64,000 bases of DNA from Aspergillus flavus. Its lineage: Eukaryota > Ascomycota > Eurotiomycetes > Eurotiales > Aspergillaceae. The stretch covers positions 1 through 64,000 of the forward strand of contig NC_092405.1 of assembly GCF_009017415.1 (NCBI RefSeq), given 5' to 3'. Positions 62,385-64,000 of this stretch are shown piece by piece. Each line of letters starts with the position of its first letter. The stretch's first letter is position 1. A model generated the notes under the pieces. It searched no databases. It was not told the DNA's origin and was given only the letters and a program-made list of their open reading frames with translations. The translations under genes were made by a program, and so were the position numbers.

Positions 62385-62542
62385 GGCAGAGAACTCCTGA
62401 TCCTGCTCGATGGAAATAGAATATAAGTCATTCCCTGATCCTGATATGTAGAAGATTGGAAAGCAGTCACGAAACCTACATTTCAATTCAGAGTCTTTCA
62501 CATCGACAACCTTTTACTGCAAGTCACCACCAGTCAACTAAA

Positions 62543-63988
62543 ATGGCATCAATCAAAAAAGAACAGTACGCTATTGCGCCTGGATCCCGCGTTCTAGTCA
62601 CAGGTGCCAATGGCTTTATTGGTTCGCACGTTGTCCAGCAACTCTTATCCCTTGGATACGTTGTGCGAGGCACCGTGCGCTCCCAGAAGCCGTGGCTCGA
62701 CGAACTTTTCAGATCCAAATACGGTCCCAACAGTTTCGAGTCGGTTGTTATTCCAGACTTGAGTAACTATGACACTTTGAGCAAGGCAATGAGGGATGTT
62801 AGCGGTGTAATTCATGTGGTATATACAAAGCCTTTTCTACCTTGGCCCCCACAGCTCTGCCCAGCTAGGAGAAATATGAGCAGCTCTAGATGTTATGATG
62901 CTGAACAGATACCTCTAGGCATCGGACGTTTCCTTCAGCCCGAATGCTGACGAGGTTATTCCGAAAGTTGTTTCGGCCACTGAGACTGTTTTAGAAGCCG
63001 CCGCTAGGCAACCTGAAGGATCGATTAAAAGAGTCGTCCTTACTTCATCCGCTTCAGCAGCGGCATTACCACAACCGGGAGTCGAAGGGATCGTGATCAC
63101 TGAAGGTAAGCATTCGCTTTAAGGGCCTCCTATATCGAGGATACCAACCAAACATGGACCGATAGAATGATACCTAATCATTCATACAAGCTTGATGCTA
63201 ATGGTATGACTGTAGACACGTGGAATGAAGCGACGGTGAAGGCTGCTTTTGACGAAGGCACCCCAGCAGATGCCAAGCCATTCACGGTCTACGTTGCTTC
63301 CAAGACAGAAGGCGAGCGAGCGGCGTGGAAGTGGGTTAAGAATAACAAGCCGCCTTTCGTGTTCAACGCCATCTTGCCCTACTACACGGTGAGTGAACGA
63401 ATGGGGCAGGCTTTAATGTCGTCGTACAATTCCTCCAGAGCATATCAATGGAGTCTAAACAAAATCTGAAAAGTTTCCATGCATGATCTTCGCTAATTCA
63501 TAATCGCAATCCAGCTCGGACAAGTGCTTCACCCCGAAATAGCTGGCTCCACCATGAAGTGGGCGGCTAATTTGCTTGACGGTGACACCACGGCTTTCGG
63601 GTTTCCTGGACGTAAGTATCATATTGTCCCCTATTCCTATACGTTTCATGTCGATCCGTTTACCGATATGTGTTCGAAAATAGAATTCGTCGACGTTGCA
63701 GATCTTGCGCGCGTACATGTCGTTGGTCTTCTTCATCCCGAAGTCAAGTCCGAACGTCTGTTTGCTTTCGCCTCGACTTTTACCTGGAAGGAATTCGTCG
63801 GTATTTTACGAAAGCTCCGTCCGGGTCATACAGGAATTCCAGGTCCTCCAGAGAATGAGCTCCGAGATTTGAGTGAGATCGTCCCTGCTCGGAGAGCGAA
63901 GAATTTACTCCAGGCACTTTTCGGAGGGTCTGGTTGGGTTGGATTGGAGGAGTCGATTCGAGCTGGAATTGATAGTCTGGGGTACTAG
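62543..63988 (+). CDS. Extended SDR reductase (NAD(P)-dependent aldehyde/ketone reductase)
   Basis: Exons 62,543-62,818, 62,919-63,105, about 63,166-63,388, 63,515-63,611 and 63,684-63,988; the product is about 360 residues. The cofactor loop VLVTGANGFIGSHVVQ, the strand RVVLTSSAS and the catalytic YVASK (Tyr, Lys) identify an extended short-chain dehydrogenase of the dihydroflavonol/cinnamoyl-CoA-reductase-like or GRE2-like group, cytosolic and NADPH-using in most relatives. Introns 1, 3 and 4 (100, 126 and 72 bp) have good GT..AG ends and keep frame. Intron 2 is the problem: the donor GTAAGC at 63,106 and the acceptor TAG at 63,165 leave the next exon one base out of phase. Either a different splice is used or there is a one-base defect. 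The gene is divergent from the F420-like reductase and shares its TCCGCGGA promoter. Confidence 0.75.
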
Positions 63989-64000
63989 AGATTATCGAGG

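Larger units (their letters stand above)
61955..62542. promoter_or_regulatory. Divergent promoter with three TCCGCGGA sites
   Basis: A 588-bp intergenic region between the two reductases. It contains three perfect TCCGCGGA palindromes (62,112; 62,227; 62,377) and an internal duplication: 62,157-62,193 resembles 62,297-62,333 (both run from GACTCT to GGCTGAT.AATAT), each followed by CCAGCTCCGCGGA. No gene within. Confidence 0.7.

Noticed and set aside
1..64000. CRISPR arrays, rRNA or tRNA genes
   Set aside because: None recognised; the tandem repeats seen have no spacer pattern and belong to a eukaryotic telomere or minisatellites.

Overview
The window is one chromosome end of a filamentous ascomycete, most likely an Aspergillus. 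Position 1 opens with ten tandem copies of a 12-bp unit (TGTTGACCCTAA, reverse complement TTAGGGTCAACA). That dodecamer is the telomere repeat known from A. oryzae and its relatives, so section Flavi or a nearby lineage is the best guess. Short GT..AG introns of about 45-175 bp, Zn2Cys6 regulators, GH71/GH3/GH5 enzymes and an alpha-glucoside-type permease all fit.

Layout. (1) 1-130 is telomere, followed by a short GC-rich subtelomeric block. (2) About 240-17,390 is an extremely AT-rich, gene-free block that looks like DNA hypermutated by RIP (repeat-induced point mutation). It holds two tandem copies of a ~5.6-kb element offset by 5,585 bp, a third partial copy, and several smaller direct repeats. 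(3) 17.4-28 kb is gene-poor accessory DNA: a broken alpha-1,3-glucanase (GH71), two small cysteine-rich secreted proteins, a four-exon bZIP factor and another AT-rich fragment of the subtelomeric element. (4) 28-35 kb carries a five-exon fusion of a nucleoside-phosphorylase-like domain to ankyrin and Cys-rich regions, then an RCC1 (Ran exchange factor) gene. (5) 35.5-40.6 kb holds a divergent pair of large genes of unknown role, both broken. One is badly decayed; the other, possibly P47/TULIP-like, has a single internal stop. (6) 41-57.5 kb looks like a glycan-use neighbourhood: sugar permease, ankyrin relic, tandem-zinc-cluster regulator with two in-frame stops, cytosolic sulfatase, secreted GH3, Zn2Cys6 regulator and secreted endoglycoceramidase-like GH5. 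(7) 58.4-64 kb has a cytochrome P450 relic, an intact Zn2Cys6 regulator, an F420-reductase-like dehydrogenase and an extended SDR reductase.

The most interesting signal is regulatory. The perfect palindrome TCCGCGGA, identical to the yeast pleiotropic drug response element bound by the zinc-cluster factors Pdr1/Pdr3, was found four times. One copy is about 110 bp upstream of the regulator at 59.1 kb. Three are in the divergent promoter between the two reductases, where part of the promoter is also duplicated. This suggests a small self-regulated reductase regulon. A second theme is decay: many genes here are pseudogenes, and most of their in-frame stops are TAA or TAG, consistent with C-to-T changes at CpA.

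Gene models were built by eye from splice sites and reading frame; no database search was run. Family names rest on motif recognition. Functions of the broken divergent pair, the small secreted proteins and the subtelomeric element are not known from the sequence.
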